DNA of 22,551 nucleotides from an uncultured Actinomycetes bacterium (GCA_903897475.1 CAIUBS010000028.1:1-22551), one strand, 5' to 3'. Positions 1-7,850 are shown, counted from the first letter of the stretch. Numbers and translations are program-made. Notes: generated by a model not told the origin, from the sequence alone.

Positions 1-2
1 AA

Positions 3-395
3 GATAAAAAAGATGTTGCAAAAGCTATGGATGAGGTTATTGAGTTATTCCCAATTTTAGGCCAAAGACTTTCGCAAACATCCGGCTCTTTATCAGGTGG
101 AGAACGGCAGATGTTGGCAATTGGTCGAGCATTAGTTGCTAGACCAAAACTTTTATTACTTGATGAACCTTCCCTAGGTTTGGCACCACTAATTGTTGAA
201 CAGATATTTCAAACGATTAAGTCTTTAGTAGCAAAAATGAATTTAACAGTGGTCTTAGTAGAACAAAATGCCATGGGGGCATTAAAGATTGCAGATGAAG
301 GCGTAGTTCTTAATTTAGGTACGGCAGTTGCTAGCGATTCTGCTAAAAACTTACTAAACGATCCGGCAGTTAGAACTGCCTACTTGGGGTTCTAG
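3..395 (+). CDS. livF: ABC transporter ATP-binding protein LivF, C-terminal part (5' end outside the window)
   Basis: This is the C-terminal 130 residues of a branched-chain-amino-acid-type ABC ATPase. It couples ATP hydrolysis to import through the LivH/LivM permeases on the inner face of the membrane. The frame is open to the window edge, so the N-terminal half with the Walker A motif lies upstream. Visible motifs are the ABC signature LSGGERQ, Walker B LLLLDEP followed by SLGLAP, and the H-loop/switch region reading VVLVEQNA. The VEQNA..AL.IAD.. and VL..G pattern is typical of LivF (and its urea paralogue UrtE). The stop codon is directly followed by the livH ATG with no gap, so the two are co-transcribed. 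A livG homologue is expected just upstream but cannot be seen. The family is certain; the substrate is not. Confidence 0.93.
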   Translation, partial: DKKDVAKAMDEVIELFPILGQRLSQTSGSLSGGERQMLAIGRALVARPKLLLLDEPSLGLAPLIVEQIFQTIKSLVAKMNLTVVLVEQNAMGALKIADEGVVLNLGTAVASDSAKNLLNDPAVRTAYLGF

Positions 396-1292
396 ATGCT
401 TGAATTTGTTACTGCGATATTAACTTCGCTATCTACTGGAGCTATCTATGCTCTTATGTCCACGGCATTAGTTTTAGTTTGGCGATCTACTCGAGTCATA
501 AATTTTGCCCAAGCAGGCCAGGCAGTACTAACCACATATATTGGTTATGAAATTACTACTAGGTCTGGCTCTTACTGGATTGGATTTATTGCAGCAGTGC
601 TGAGCGGGGCATTAATCGGTGCCGGCATAGATAGATTTTTTATGCGACCAATATTTAAGCGGGTTAAATCGGGCCCAATCGTAATGATTGCACCTGTTGT
701 TGCCACGCTTGGATTATTGGGAATTATTCAGGCCATTGTTGGATTTATTTGGGGATTAAATTATCTAACAATTGCTGCCCCTGTTTCCACTGAGGGCATT
801 AAAGTCTTTGGCTCTGTAATTGCATTTAGCCCATTTAATTTAATGATCTTAATTTCAGTTACCTTAAGTATGATTTTACTAACTATTTTGTTTCAGAAAA
901 CTAATTTAGGTCTTGCTCTTCGAGCATCGGCCTACTCGCCAGAGATTGCAAAACTTTCAGGAATTAAAGTTGAAGCCATTAGAACTATCGGCTGGGCATT
1001 GGCTGGTGCAGCTGGAGGTTTAGCAGGAATGCTTTATGTACCAGGATCTTATCTATATCCAAATTCTATGGAGGTCTTACTTGTTTTTGGATTTATCGCT
1101 GCCGTAATTGGTGGGTTGGATAGTTTATTTGGTGCAGTAGCTGGTGCAATGATTTTAGGCTTTGCTATAAATTTTTCAACTACTTACATAAGTTATAAAT
1201 TAGTATTCCCAACCGCATTTGTTATATTGATTTTGGTACTTTTGATAAAACCAGGTGGAGTATTTTCAAGCAAAAAAGGCAGGAAAGATTAA
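396..1292 (+). CDS. livH: Branched-chain amino acid-type ABC transporter permease LivH
   Basis: A 298-residue integral membrane permease of the LivH family, forming half of the transmembrane pore of an HAAT-type importer. The N-terminal segment with ALMSTALVLVWRSTRVINFAQ is the characteristic LivH start region (the GLVLIYRTTGVINFAQG-like motif). Around residues 187-205, LALRASAYSPEIAKLSGI is the cytoplasmic EAA-like loop that contacts the ATPases. Several hydrophobic helices follow, with a glycine-rich segment AAVIGGLDSLFGAVAGAMILG near residue 235. The length is normal for the family. It starts at the base after the livF stop, and its stop codon overlaps the livM ATG by one base (TAATG), indicating tight translational coupling. 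The paralogue UrtB is possible, but the second permease and binding protein look like general Liv-type proteins. Confidence 0.93.
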   Translation: MLEFVTAILTSLSTGAIYALMSTALVLVWRSTRVINFAQAGQAVLTTYIGYEITTRSGSYWIGFIAAVLSGALIGAGIDRFFMRPIFKRVKSGPIVMIAPVVATLGLLGIIQAIVGFIWGLNYLTIAAPVSTEGIKVFGSVIAFSPFNLMILISVTLSMILLTILFQKTNLGLALRASAYSPEIAKLSGIKVEAIRTIGWALAGAAGGLAGMLYVPGSYLYPNSMEVLLVFGFIAAVIGGLDSLFGAVAGAMILGFAINFSTTYISYKLVFPTAFVILILVLLIKPGGVFSSKKGRKD

Positions 1293-2272
1293 TGGTAAAG
1301 CTCTCACCTAACCGTAAGCGATTGTTTGCTTTTATTTTACTTGGATGGGTGCTGCTTTTAATTTCTGATCGAGTAGGTGAATTACGTCAGTACCAAGGTT
1401 CATTCGTTGCCATGTACGCGTTGGCAATAGCCTCAATTATTTTACTAACCGGTTACTCAGGTCAGTTATCACTTGGCCATAGTGCTTTAATGGCAGTAGG
1501 AGCTTATGCTGGTGCGCTTTCAATAAATAATTTAAAACTCCATCCTGCAATTGCTTTAGTAGTTGCCGCACTAATTGCTGGCGTTTTTGGATTATTTTTA
1601 GGATTTGTAGTTGCAAGATTAAGTGGTCCATATTTAGCAGGCACCACATTAGCTCTAGCTGTTTCGCTTCCAACAATTGCAAATCAATTTCCAATTTTGG
1701 GTGGTGAACAAGGCATAGTTTTTGATATCGGAACTCCACCACAAAGATTCGGTGAAGAGTTTTCACAATATAAATGGTTTTTTTGGATTAGCAGCCTGGC
1801 GGCATTAATTTCTATCTGGATGCTCTCAAACTTGTTGGCATCAAGGTATGGCAGAGTTTTTCGGGCTCTCAGAGATAACTCAGTTGCTGCTCAACTATCA
1901 GGGATAAATGTTGGGCGTCTAAAGGCGGTTGCATTTGCCATTAGCTCTGGCATAGCAGGACTTGCAGGGGGCCTATTGGTGATGCTGATAAGTGGTGTTT
2001 CACCCAGCGCCTTCCCGCTTAGCCTCTCATTTGCTTTGCTTACCGGTGCGGTTGTTACTGGCGTGTATAACCTAAAAGGTGTGATGCTAGGGGGGTTGGT
2101 TTTGGTGGCTATACCTGAAATCGCCGAATCGGTAGTATCGCGCATAGGAGGTTCAGAGGGATTCACTACAACCTTGCCTGGTTTTATGGTCAGCGCACTA
2201 CTTATTTTGGCGGTGCTCTTTACACCAAATGGACCCGGACAATTACTACATCACCACAAGAAAAAGCATTAA
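1292..2272 (+). CDS. livM: Branched-chain amino acid-type ABC transporter permease LivM
   Basis: A 326-residue integral membrane permease of the LivM family, the partner of LivH in the pore. Evidence includes the LTGYSGQLSLGHSALMAVGAYAGA segment around residues 52-75, a hallmark of LivM (GQ.SLGH..F...GAY). The cytoplasmic coupling loop GRVFRALRDNSVAAQLSGINV follows near residue 187, and after it come the conserved small-residue helices with AGLAGGL. The C-terminus is Lys/His-rich (HHHKKKH) and probably cytoplasmic. A Shine-Dalgarno-like AGGAAAG lies inside the end of livH just before the start. The next gene begins 36 bases downstream with its own good ribosome binding site, so the whole set looks like one transcription unit running to the terminator at 5259-5288. 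Confidence 0.92.
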   Translation: MVKLSPNRKRLFAFILLGWVLLLISDRVGELRQYQGSFVAMYALAIASIILLTGYSGQLSLGHSALMAVGAYAGALSINNLKLHPAIALVVAALIAGVFGLFLGFVVARLSGPYLAGTTLALAVSLPTIANQFPILGGEQGIVFDIGTPPQRFGEEFSQYKWFFWISSLAALISIWMLSNLLASRYGRVFRALRDNSVAAQLSGINVGRLKAVAFAISSGIAGLAGGLLVMLISGVSPSAFPLSLSFALLTGAVVTGVYNLKGVMLGGLVLVAIPEIAESVVSRIGGSEGFTTTLPGFMVSALLILAVLFTPNGPGQLLHHHKKKH

Positions 2273-2308
2273 ATTCAAAGCAAGATAACTAGATAGGGAA
2301 GGAAATAA

Positions 2309-3628
2309 ATGATCAGAAATACTCGCATGAAACGACTTTCAATCGTTTCAGCGGTAGCAACAGTAGGAGCGTTGGTTTTTAGCACGCTTCCTGCACAAGC
2401 TGCTACCCCAGGTGTTAGCGCAAAGGAAATTAAGCTGGGTTACTCCGGCCCACTAACTGGTTCTGCCGGTTTGGTTTACGGAAAATTACCAGGAGCTATG
2501 AAGGCTTACTTCGATCACATTAACGCTAATGGCGGAGTCTATGGTCGTAAAATCAAGTTAGTTTCAAGAGATGACAAGTACTTACCTACTCTTGCAGCAA
2601 CCCAAACAACAAATTTAATTTTAAATGACAAAGTCTTTGCATTAGTTGGAGCACTAGGAACTGCAACTCATAGCAAGGCTTATGTTGCAGCTCAACTTGC
2701 TAAGAATAATGTTCCAGATCTGTTTGTGAACACTGGCTTTAGTGGATTTGCTAACAAAGCTAAATATCCAACTACCTTCACAATTCTTCCAAGTTATGCC
2801 ATGGAAGCAAAGATTATGGCTAAGTTCATTAAGGACACACCAACACTTGCTCCACAAGCATCATTCTTGATCGCTCAAGATGATGAATTTGGTGTTGACG
2901 GTGTTAATGGATTTGCATTAGCAGGACACAAATTTAGCGCTGCCCCTACTTTGTACCCACAGGGTGCATTAACACCAGCACTTGCAGAGGGTGCACTTAC
3001 AAGATTAAGTGCAGTTCCTGGCAAGCCAGTACTTGTACTGTTTGGAACTACTGATTCAACTGCCACGATTCTAAAAGCAGCTGAGAAGTTATCTCTAACT
3101 AACAAGTTCACTTGGATTGCTGGCTCAGTCGGTGGCGATGCCAACACATTACTTGCACTCGGTGTAAAGCCAGCGACAATTAATGGCGCACTTGCAGCAT
3201 CATTTTTCCCAGATGCTAAGGATGCAACTGATCCATATGTAAGTGAGTTTATGAAAATCAATACCAAGTACAACAAGGGTGTCTCATTCGACAACGTAGT
3301 ACTTCAGGGTATGAACTCAGCGATGCTAACTGTTCAGGCACTTCGTGCAGCTGGAAAGAATCTAACTCGGGCTGGCTTAATAAGCGCTATTGAAAGCAAG
3401 GGTGCAAACTTTGCAAGCGCAGGTCTTGTGCCATTGAACTACTCAGCAACTAGCCGAGTAGGTTATAACGGTTACTGGTTTGGTCAGTTAAATGAAAAGG
3501 GTGAGCTAAAGCCATTTGGTGGAAAGCTTTCAATTTATACAACAGATTCCACATCAAACTCAGCACCAACGGCTTCCTCATATGAGCGTAAGCCAGTTCC
3601 TAAGAATGGGGTACCAACAAACTCATGA
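2309..3628 (+). CDS. Secreted solute-binding protein of the HAAT (Liv-type, Peripla_BP_6) family, no lipobox
   Basis: A 439-residue extracellular binding protein that should capture the ligand for the LivHMF-type transporter encoded upstream. It has an N-terminal Sec signal peptide (basic MIRNTRMKRL, hydrophobic core, then LPAQA, cleavage after about residue 31). The mature protein opens with the family pattern EIKLGYSGPLTG, then GGVYGRKIKLVSRDD and FALVGALGTATH, typical of type I periplasmic-binding folds. A Gram-positive binding protein is normally a lipoprotein, but there is no cysteine in or after the signal peptide, so this one has no lipid anchor. The start is supported by AAGGAA 5 bases before the ATG; a second ATG six codons in is possible. 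Lys codons are mostly AAG, unlike many neighbours, which may reflect high expression. It overlaps the downstream hydrolase gene by 4 bases. The ligand is unknown. Confidence 0.88.
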   Translation: MIRNTRMKRLSIVSAVATVGALVFSTLPAQAATPGVSAKEIKLGYSGPLTGSAGLVYGKLPGAMKAYFDHINANGGVYGRKIKLVSRDDKYLPTLAATQTTNLILNDKVFALVGALGTATHSKAYVAAQLAKNNVPDLFVNTGFSGFANKAKYPTTFTILPSYAMEAKIMAKFIKDTPTLAPQASFLIAQDDEFGVDGVNGFALAGHKFSAAPTLYPQGALTPALAEGALTRLSAVPGKPVLVLFGTTDSTATILKAAEKLSLTNKFTWIAGSVGGDANTLLALGVKPATINGALAASFFPDAKDATDPYVSEFMKINTKYNKGVSFDNVVLQGMNSAMLTVQALRAAGKNLTRAGLISAIESKGANFASAGLVPLNYSATSRVGYNGYWFGQLNEKGELKPFGGKLSIYTTDSTSNSAPTASSYERKPVPKNGVPTNS

Positions 3629-5244
3629 TGAATAAAACTCTAAAAAAGAGCCTAGTAGCTCTAACAACTGCAACCTTGGTTGCAGCACTTGCAGTAGCAG
3701 TTCCGACTGCGGCAAGAGCTGACGGACTAACTTGTAGTGAGGTTGCTGCGGCGGTTAAGTACAGCGCTCGCAACACTCAACTATGTACTGGTGTTGATCA
3801 ATTTGGTGCCAAGTATGAAATTGCAATGCCAAAGAAGTTCAATGGAACTTTGATTGTCTTCTCACATGGCATTCGCTATAACGTCAACCTACCGCCACTT
3901 CCTGTAATTGCGCCAAAGGGCGAGGTAATTGATTACTCACCTGCAATTGCGCCATCTTTAGAAGTGGCAACTTCATTGTTAAAGCAAGGATTTGCACTTG
4001 CTGGCTCAGGAGTACAGGTACAAGGCTGGAATGCAGCAGAGCAATCACTAGCAAATGTAATCCTTATTGATACTGCTTACGCAAAATTTCCTCAGATAGA
4101 TCGAGTAGCTGCTTGGGGTAACTCACTCGGCGCACTTTCAACTCAATTAATGGCTGAGCAAAATCCGGGCTTAGTAGAAGCTGTTGCTCCACTATGTCTA
4201 GCAGATTCAGCGCTAGCTGAAATTACAATGGCTGGAGATTTCTTGTGGGGATTGAAGACTTTGTTTGATCCTTCTATAAAGGCTGTTGGCTATTCAGCCG
4301 GGGAAGCAGGTTATAAAGAAATGCTTGGCGATTTAGGTAAAGTCCTTGGAGTTCTTGGATCTTTGCAAGCTGCAATTGCTGCAAATCCAACTGCTCCCGC
4401 ATGGCCTGCAACCTCTACTGCCCCAGCAACTCTTAAGGGTATTCCAGTACGAAGTGCAGTTTTGCTTCTTGGATTAATCTCAGGTGTTTCAACTCAATCA
4501 AAGACTTATGATGCATCAAGCGGTCCAAAGGGTCCACTAGAGACCACATTTGGGTTAGCAATTAGTCCAGCACTTGCAGTTCTTGAAAATGGTGCGCAAG
4601 CTGCTATTTTGGCAGTTATTGCAAACTATGACATGGAAGTTCGTGCCGGTGGAGTTGTATTTGATAATTCAACTACTAATTATGCGGCTCGGTTAGGTGA
4701 TGACAGCGATGTTTATGCCGCCGCTTTATCTGGTAAAACTGCAACCGCAGGCATGTTGGGTTATTTAAGTGCACTAAACCCAGCTGCGCCTCGAGTCAAA
4801 GCAGATGCAGCAGCTGTAGAACGCATTAAGGCAATAGGAGAGATACAGGGAACCATTACAGTTCCAACTATTACCTTTACTGCAACAGCAGATCACATTA
4901 CCCCTCCAGGTGCAACGCAACATCTGATTAATCAATATAACGCAGCGATTGCAAGTGGAAACAGCAAGAAGGGTCTTCTAGTTAATATCTGGAATAAGCC
5001 TTCAGATGAGTACACCCAATTCGATTCTGCTGGAAGGCCAATAACACCAGCAGCGAATCCAAGTGGAACTGGCCATTGTAATTTCACAACAAATCAATAT
5101 TTAACCGTTGCGAAATTATTAACAGACTCAGCGAAGTCTGGAAAGGCACCATCAGCTAAAACTGTGGCAGCTGCAATTAGAAAAGACAAGAACTTATTTG
5201 TGGATCCAAATTACACGGCTCCATTGCTTAAGTATCGTCAATAA
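3625..5244 (+). CDS. Secreted alpha/beta-hydrolase, esterase-like, translationally coupled to the binding protein
   Basis: A 539-residue exported enzyme of the alpha/beta-hydrolase superfamily; I do not recognise a closer named family. Residues 1-32 form a Sec signal peptide ending TAARA with cleavage before D33. Visible elements are the oxyanion-strand motif LIVFSHG (76-82), the nucleophile elbow G-N-S-L-G with Ser167, an acid candidate Asp423 in TATADHITPPG, and a catalytic His candidate His484 in GTGHCNF. This is the standard Ser-Asp-His order. A long insert of about 200 residues between the nucleophile and the acid probably forms a lid domain. There are four cysteines in the mature part (37, 54, 191, 485), so disulfides are possible. 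The ATGA overlap with the binding-protein stop, plus a terminator right after this gene, put it in the importer operon. It may release the transported ligand from an ester or amide, which is inference. The start could also be the adjacent ATG at 3628. Confidence 0.8.
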   Translation: MMNKTLKKSLVALTTATLVAALAVAVPTAARADGLTCSEVAAAVKYSARNTQLCTGVDQFGAKYEIAMPKKFNGTLIVFSHGIRYNVNLPPLPVIAPKGEVIDYSPAIAPSLEVATSLLKQGFALAGSGVQVQGWNAAEQSLANVILIDTAYAKFPQIDRVAAWGNSLGALSTQLMAEQNPGLVEAVAPLCLADSALAEITMAGDFLWGLKTLFDPSIKAVGYSAGEAGYKEMLGDLGKVLGVLGSLQAAIAANPTAPAWPATSTAPATLKGIPVRSAVLLLGLISGVSTQSKTYDASSGPKGPLETTFGLAISPALAVLENGAQAAILAVIANYDMEVRAGGVVFDNSTTNYAARLGDDSDVYAAALSGKTATAGMLGYLSALNPAAPRVKADAAAVERIKAIGEIQGTITVPTITFTATADHITPPGATQHLINQYNAAIASGNSKKGLLVNIWNKPSDEYTQFDSAGRPITPAANPSGTGHCNFTTNQYLTVAKLLTDSAKSGKAPSAKTVAAAIRKDKNLFVDPNYTAPLLKYRQ

Positions 5245-5258
5245 CTAATTAAGTAAAA

Positions 5259-5288
5259 GGGGCCTCAGTTTCTGAGGCCCCTTTTTTT
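5259..5288 (+). terminator. Strong intrinsic terminator ending the liv/hydrolase operon
   Basis: A perfect 10-bp GC-rich stem (GGGGCCTCAG paired with CTGAGGCCCC) with a TTT loop is followed by a run of seven T residues. It lies 15 bases after the hydrolase stop codon and separates that operon from tsaE. The A run before the stem means some activity in the other direction is also possible. Confidence 0.95.
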
Positions 5289-5293
5289 ATCTA

Positions 5294-5299
5294 TAAACT
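5294..5299 (+). promoter_or_regulatory. Candidate -10 box for tsaE, leaderless or nearly so
   Basis: TAAACT, inside TATAAACT, lies 10 bases before the tsaE ATG and directly after the upstream terminator. No Shine-Dalgarno is visible before the ATG. An alternative hexamer TACTCT (5299-5304) sits 5 bases from the ATG. Either would give an mRNA with almost no 5' leader. I see no convincing -35; it would have to fall inside the terminator. Confidence 0.4.
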
Positions 5300-5309
5300 A
5301 CTCTTAATC

Positions 5310-5753
5310 ATGAAAATAACTATTGGCTCAATACAGCAGATGCAGCAACTAGGCATGAAAATTGGCGAGAAATTAAAAATGGGTGATGTAGTGGTCTTAA
5401 CAGGTGAGCTTGGATCAGGTAAAACATTATTAACTCAAGGCATTGCTACAGCTTTAGGACATAAGGATATTACCTCACCGACATTTGTAATAAGTAGAGT
5501 TCACAAAGGAACTCCTAATCTTGTCCATATTGATGCTTATAGATTATTGGATTTTGAATTAAATGCATTCACTGATCTGGATTTAGAAAGATACCTAGAA
5601 TCTAGCGTTTTTGTTATTGAGTGGGGAGCCAAATTTGTTTCATCGCTAACAGATGAGTACCTTGAAATTAAAATTGAACTTGGCGATTTAGAAAACCAAA
5701 GAATTATTGAAATTGCTCCTGTAGGTAAACGATGGATTGAATTTAAAGTATGA
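5310..5753 (+). CDS. tsaE: tRNA threonylcarbamoyladenosine biosynthesis ATPase TsaE
   Basis: A 147-residue P-loop ATPase of the TsaE (YjeE) family, which supports the TsaB-TsaD complex in making the t6A37 modification on ANN-decoding tRNAs in the cytoplasm. The Walker A motif GELGSGKT is at residues 32-39, followed by LTQGIATALG, then the family-typical SPTFVISRVH, VHIDAYRL and a late VFVIEWGAKF (Walker-B-like strand with the EWG motif). The length is typical. There is no Shine-Dalgarno before the ATG, consistent with a leaderless start. The end overlaps tsaB by 4 bases (ATGA). It is the first gene of a three-gene t6A operon. Confidence 0.95.
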   Translation: MKITIGSIQQMQQLGMKIGEKLKMGDVVVLTGELGSGKTLLTQGIATALGHKDITSPTFVISRVHKGTPNLVHIDAYRLLDFELNAFTDLDLERYLESSVFVIEWGAKFVSSLTDEYLEIKIELGDLENQRIIEIAPVGKRWIEFKV

Positions 5754-6748
5754 GCATAACGTTAGCAATTGACACCTCCACTTCTAGAACCTCTGTAGCG
5801 TTAATTAAGAATGATGAAGTCTTGTTTAATAGATTTCACGATGATCCAATGGCTCATGGTGAAGTCTTACCCAAACTAGTTGCTCAAGCATTAGGGATCG
5901 AAACAGAAATTGATTTAGTTGTTGTTGGTATGGGACCTGGTCCATTCACAGGACTTAGGTCAGGTATTGCATTCGCGCAAAGTTTTTCATTTGGTCGCGG
6001 AATTAATTGGATTGGAGTTTGCTCATTAGATGCCATGGCAGCTGGATTTAAGGAAAGTGATTTTTTAGTTTCAACAGATGCTAGAAGGAAAGAAAGATTT
6101 TGGGCTCGGTACATAGGTTCAGTCAGAGATGGTCAACCTCAAGTAAGTAATATAAATGAGTTACTAAAACTGAATTTACCCATATTTGGTGAAGGTGATT
6201 ATTTTCCTGATCCAGTTCAACTTGCAAAATTAGCTAAACTTAATGATTCAATTACAAAACCAATTTACATCAGAAAACCTGATGCATATCCAGTTCCTAA
6301 GAATATAAAGTTTAGAGTAATGACAAATCTTGACTTGATTTCTGCTAGTGCTATTGAAAAACAGGTATATGGAAAAAGTGCATGGAGCCTTAATCAATTT
6401 AAAGAAGAGTTTTCAAAGGTGCCAAAAACAGCACAATACTTAGTTGCAGAATTAGATGATGAAGTTATTGGATACGCCGGAATAGTTTTTAATGCAGATG
6501 TTGCAGACATTCACACCATAACAGTCATGGATTCGCAGCGAAGGAAAGGTATCGGCCGTGAGTTGCTAAAACGAATGATTGATTGGGCCCGAAGTAAAAA
6601 AGCCGATGCAGTCATGCTAGAAATGCGCTTAGGAAATGATGAAGCTAGACCACTTTATGAGCAAATAGGGTTTGTAGAAGTTTCAAAGCGGGAGAATTAT
6701 TACGCACCTGGGGTGACTGCTGTTGTTATGCGCAAGGAATTAAAATGA
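5750..6748 (+). CDS. tsaB: TsaB-RimI fusion: t6A synthesis subunit joined to an N-terminal acetyltransferase
   Basis: A 332-residue two-domain protein. Residues 1 to about 180 are TsaB, the actin/ASKHA-fold dimerisation partner of TsaD: LAIDTSTSRTSVAL at the start, then AHGEVLP and GMGPGPFTGLRSGI. Residues from about 191 are a GNAT domain of the RimI type (acetylation of ribosomal protein S18 or other N-termini). It has YLVAELDDEVIGYAGI, the acetyl-CoA loop Q263-R-R-K-G-I-G269, LEMRLGNDEARPLYEQIGF and a C-terminal ENYY. In most actinobacteria these are separate adjacent genes, tsaB and rimI; here one uninterrupted frame covers both. The start overlaps the tsaE stop by 4 bases and the end overlaps tsaD by 4. 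No Shine-Dalgarno precedes the start, so translation is probably coupled. Fused TsaB/RimI proteins are known in other bacteria. Confidence 0.93.
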   Translation: MSITLAIDTSTSRTSVALIKNDEVLFNRFHDDPMAHGEVLPKLVAQALGIETEIDLVVVGMGPGPFTGLRSGIAFAQSFSFGRGINWIGVCSLDAMAAGFKESDFLVSTDARRKERFWARYIGSVRDGQPQVSNINELLKLNLPIFGEGDYFPDPVQLAKLAKLNDSITKPIYIRKPDAYPVPKNIKFRVMTNLDLISASAIEKQVYGKSAWSLNQFKEEFSKVPKTAQYLVAELDDEVIGYAGIVFNADVADIHTITVMDSQRRKGIGRELLKRMIDWARSKKADAVMLEMRLGNDEARPLYEQIGFVEVSKRENYYAPGVTAVVMRKELK

Positions 6749-7776
6749 GTCCAATTGTTCTTGGTATCGAAACTTCATGTGATGAAACTGCAGTTGGAAT
6801 TGTTAATGGTAGAAACCTATTAGCAAACGTTATTTCATCGAGCGTTGAAGAACATGTCAGATTTGGTGGCGTAGTTCCTGAAGTGGCTAGCAGAGCGCAT
6901 CTTGAATCCATGCAGCAGGTAATTAATCAGGCATTGTTGGATGCAAAAATTAAGATATCTGATGTTGATGCCATAGCAGTTACGGCTGGACCTGGATTGA
7001 TTGGTGCGTTACTAGTTGGAGTCAGTAGTGCCTCTGGCTTAGCATTAGCATTAAATAAACCGCTCTATGGGGTTAATCATTTAAATGCACATATTGCAGT
7101 TGATACTTTAGATTCCCAAGAAGAATTCAGACCTAGTATTGGTTTATTAGTAAGTGGCGGACATTCATCCATTCTACAAATTAATAATTTAGTAACAGAT
7201 GTAATTGTTAAAGGTTCAACAATTGATGATGCTGCAGGTGAAGCTTTTGATAAAGTGGCAAGAATTATGGATCTAGGATTTCCAGGAGGTCCATTGATTG
7301 ATCAACAATCAAAATCTGGAAATAGGGATTTAATTAATTTTCCAAGAGGTTTAACCCAAGGAAATGAAATTGAAAAGCACAAGTTTGATTTTTCTTTCTC
7401 AGGATTAAAAACGGCTGTTGCTAGATATCTAGCGCAAACTCCTAACCATAAGAAGGCAGATGTGGCAGCCTCATTTCAGGAGGCGGTAGTTGATGTTTTA
7501 ATTAGTAAATCATTACTTGCTTGTAAAGAGTCAGGTATCGATAATTTAGTGATTGCAGGTGGAGTGGCAGCAAATAGTCGACTCCGAGAGCTGGCTAGAC
7601 AAAGATGTGAAAATGCCAAAGTTAGACTTCGAATACCGCCGGCCTCTCTTTGCACAGATAACGGCGCCATGGTGGCCGCACTGGGCTCATTAGCTATTGC
7701 GCAGGGTATCGGTCCATCTGCAATTGGTGTATCGGCTGACTCCGCCGCAGGGGTTAATCAGATCATTTGGGCGTAA
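6745..7776 (+). CDS. tsaD: tRNA N6-adenosine threonylcarbamoyltransferase TsaD
   Basis: A 343-residue catalytic subunit that transfers the threonylcarbamoyl group to A37 of tRNA. It carries the family start IVLGIETSCDETAVGIV, then GGVVPEVASRAHLE, the metal-binding HLNAH motif (His112 and His116), LLVSGGHSSI, GEAFDKVAR, and the C-terminal ASLCTDNGAMVAALG with the Asp-Asn-Gly metal and nucleotide site. The length is standard for Kae1/TsaD. An AAGGA Shine-Dalgarno inside the end of tsaB lies about 7 bases before the ATG, and the reading frames overlap by 4 bases. It closes the t6A operon; the 138 bases that follow hold the groES control region. Confidence 0.97.
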   Translation: MSPIVLGIETSCDETAVGIVNGRNLLANVISSSVEEHVRFGGVVPEVASRAHLESMQQVINQALLDAKIKISDVDAIAVTAGPGLIGALLVGVSSASGLALALNKPLYGVNHLNAHIAVDTLDSQEEFRPSIGLLVSGGHSSILQINNLVTDVIVKGSTIDDAAGEAFDKVARIMDLGFPGGPLIDQQSKSGNRDLINFPRGLTQGNEIEKHKFDFSFSGLKTAVARYLAQTPNHKKADVAASFQEAVVDVLISKSLLACKESGIDNLVIAGGVAANSRLRELARQRCENAKVRLRIPPASLCTDNGAMVAALGSLAIAQGIGPSAIGVSADSAAGVNQIIWA

Positions 7777-7789
7777 ATACCCTGCCAAG

Positions 7790-7817
7790 TTGCTCCTAAC
7801 GGCCAAGCCCCTTAAAG
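7790..7817 (+). promoter_or_regulatory. Candidate groESL promoter
   Basis: TTGCTC (7790-7795) and TTAAAG (7812-7817), 16 bases apart, are a plausible -35/-10 pair. The predicted transcript start falls about at 7824, the first base of the CIRCE operator, which is where HrcA-controlled promoters usually carry it. The hexamers are imperfect, so position matters more than match here. Confidence 0.4.
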
Positions 7818-7823
7818 TTGGCT

Positions 7824-7850
7824 TTAGCACTCTAAGCCTCCGTGTGCTAA
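7824..7850. promoter_or_regulatory. CIRCE operator (HrcA-binding site) upstream of groES
   Basis: The left arm TTAGCACTC (7824-7832), a 9-base spacer and the right arm GTGTGCTAA (7842-7850) match the CIRCE consensus TTAGCACTC-N9-GAGTGCTAA in 17 of 18 arm positions; the second base of the right arm is T instead of A. It lies 64 bases before the groES start. CIRCE is the binding site of the heat-shock repressor HrcA, so groESL should be derepressed on heat stress. An hrcA gene is not in this window. Confidence 0.93.

Noticed and set aside
2875..3294. Minus-strand open frame of 139 codons opposite the binding-protein gene
   Set aside because: Its composition (Ala/Ser/Pro-rich) mirrors the opposite strand, and it has no recognisable motif or ribosome binding site.
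1..3628. Reading the transporter as a urea (Urt) system
   Set aside because: LivF and LivH resemble UrtE and UrtB, but the binding protein does not show the UrtA pattern I would expect, and no urease or urea genes are near. A Liv-type HAAT importer of unknown ligand is the safer call.
7802..7822. Short hairpin GCCAA/TTGGC after tsaD as an intrinsic terminator
   Set aside because: It has only 5 paired bases with an 11-base loop and no T run; it overlaps the proposed groESL promoter instead.
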